Below are positions 63,729 to 64,000 of a stretch of DNA of 64,000 nucleotides, piece by piece. The DNA is taken from positions 12,701-76,700 of the forward strand of contig DATEAT010000007.1 in NCBI GenBank assembly GCA_035288225.1. The letters are read 5' to 3'. The first letter of the stretch is position 1, and every line of letters starts with the position of its first letter. The position numbers were made by a program, and so were the translations under genes. The notes under the pieces are model-generated. The model was not told the origin of the DNA and made no database searches. It saw nothing but the letters and a program-made list of their open reading frames with translations. Source of the DNA: RBG-16-64-43 sp035288225 (GTDB taxonomy: Bacteria > Chloroflexota > Anaerolineae > Anaerolineales > RBG-16-64-43).

Positions 63729-63763
63729 CAAGGAGACGGGGGCGGAAGGCCCCCGTCTCCTTG
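63729..63763. terminator. 15-base-pair hairpin (third element of repeat A)
   Basis: Positions 63729-63743 and 63749-63763 pair perfectly around GGAAG. It is followed by ATTTGCTC on the plus strand. The left arm recurs at 63977. Confidence 0.55.
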
Positions 63764-64000
63764 ATTTGCTCACTCCCTCTCCGCATGGAGGCTGGCTTGA
63801 AGAGTTCACGGAGAAAAAGAAACGGGGCTCCTCATCGGAGCCCCGCATGATTCCAATCAAACCTTCTAGGAGACTGACTGTGGCAATCAACTCATCACCC
63901 CCACCCCTTACCCCTCCCCCGGTGTGCATGAGTCTCGGTGTCGGATTCGCTCCGGGGGAGGGGCGAGGTCTGATTTCAAGGAGACGGGGGCCGAAGGCCC

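Larger units (their letters stand above)
63483..64000. repeat. Two copies of a 246-base hairpin-rich repeat unit
   Basis: No gene is seen. Copy A starts at 63577 and copy B at 63823. Each holds a 10-base-pair hairpin of GGGGCTCC/GGAGCCCC type. About 60-75 bases later comes a C-tract/G-tract inverted repeat (63658-63673 with 63706-63721 in copy A). Last comes CAAGGAGACGGGGGC, the left arm of a 15-base-pair hairpin (63729-63763 in copy A). Copy B is cut by the window end. Spacers between the hairpins differ, so the structure rather than the sequence is conserved. Confidence 0.75.

Noticed and set aside
63483..64000. CRISPR array at the window end
   Set aside because: Only two units of about 246 bases with internal palindromes; no 25-40-base repeats with regular unique spacers and no cas genes.

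Overview
The window is GC-rich, densely coded bacterial chromosome. It most likely comes from an anaerobic or facultative member of the Chloroflexota (Anaerolineae-like). This is an inference from gene content: a Bacillus-type SOS box at lexA, a dnaG-sigma factor pair, ClpC, a clustered Ccm cytochrome c maturation system, PspC and SWIM small proteins, and Hdr/Flx-type electron-transfer genes. I saw no rRNA, tRNA, CRISPR array, transposase or phage gene.

Layout. 1-6740 (mostly minus): 3' part of rnhB, a family 2 glycosyltransferase, a tail-anchored NERD-like protein, lexA with an SOS-box promoter, a BMP-type lipoprotein and ftsK. 6906-9139 (plus): a cyclic-nucleotide-domain membrane protein and def. 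9542-17677 (minus): housekeeping sigma factor, dnaG, two lipoproteins with NBR1-type Ig-like domains, clpC. 17929-25283 (plus): a Cys-rich DUF3795-like protein, two large secreted FG-GAP/VCBS proteins and a GH13 alpha-glucosidase, followed by two tiny membrane proteins on the minus strand.

26434-35091 is the most notable region: a tightly overlapping operon of two HdrA-type proteins, an MvhD/FlxD-like protein, two Fe-S proteins and a flavin/NAD(P) oxidoreductase. Both hdrA genes are interrupted by an in-frame TGA at the same codon (after Asp-Cys-Ala-Ala). In each, a hairpin with a three-base loop starting with G follows 25 bases after the TGA, as expected of a bacterial SECIS. selA, for Sec-tRNA synthesis, lies at 46071-47450. 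I therefore read both genes as full-length selenoproteins. The second HdrA also carries an inserted GltD-like NAD(P)H domain. HdrB and HdrC are not in the window.

35187-49881: a GAF histidine kinase, a VIT/vWA surface protein, a GNAT acetyltransferase, a DUF4173-like membrane protein, a response regulator/histidine kinase pair, selA, an M24 peptidase and tsaD. 49900-50305: a strong promoter, a 12-residue leader ORF and an intrinsic terminator ahead of a SWIM zinc-finger gene, which looks like an attenuator. 50464-59121 (minus): a complete ccm cluster (ccmE, F, H, G, a CcmI-like zinc-ribbon gene, a di-haem cytochrome with a CcmI-like tail, ccmA, B, C, D). Its CcmE has Cys in place of the haem-binding His. 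60425-63482 (plus): an adenine phosphoribosyltransferase-like protein, a sulfite-oxidase-family molybdoenzyme, pcm and a secreted phosphodiesterase-like protein. The last 430 bases hold two copies of a roughly 246-base, hairpin-rich repeat.

How the genes may work together: the Hdr/Flx operon probably moves electrons between NAD(P)H and low-potential or thiol carriers in the cytoplasm, and depends on selenium through selA. The ccm cluster supplies periplasmic c-type cytochromes, one of which is encoded inside it.
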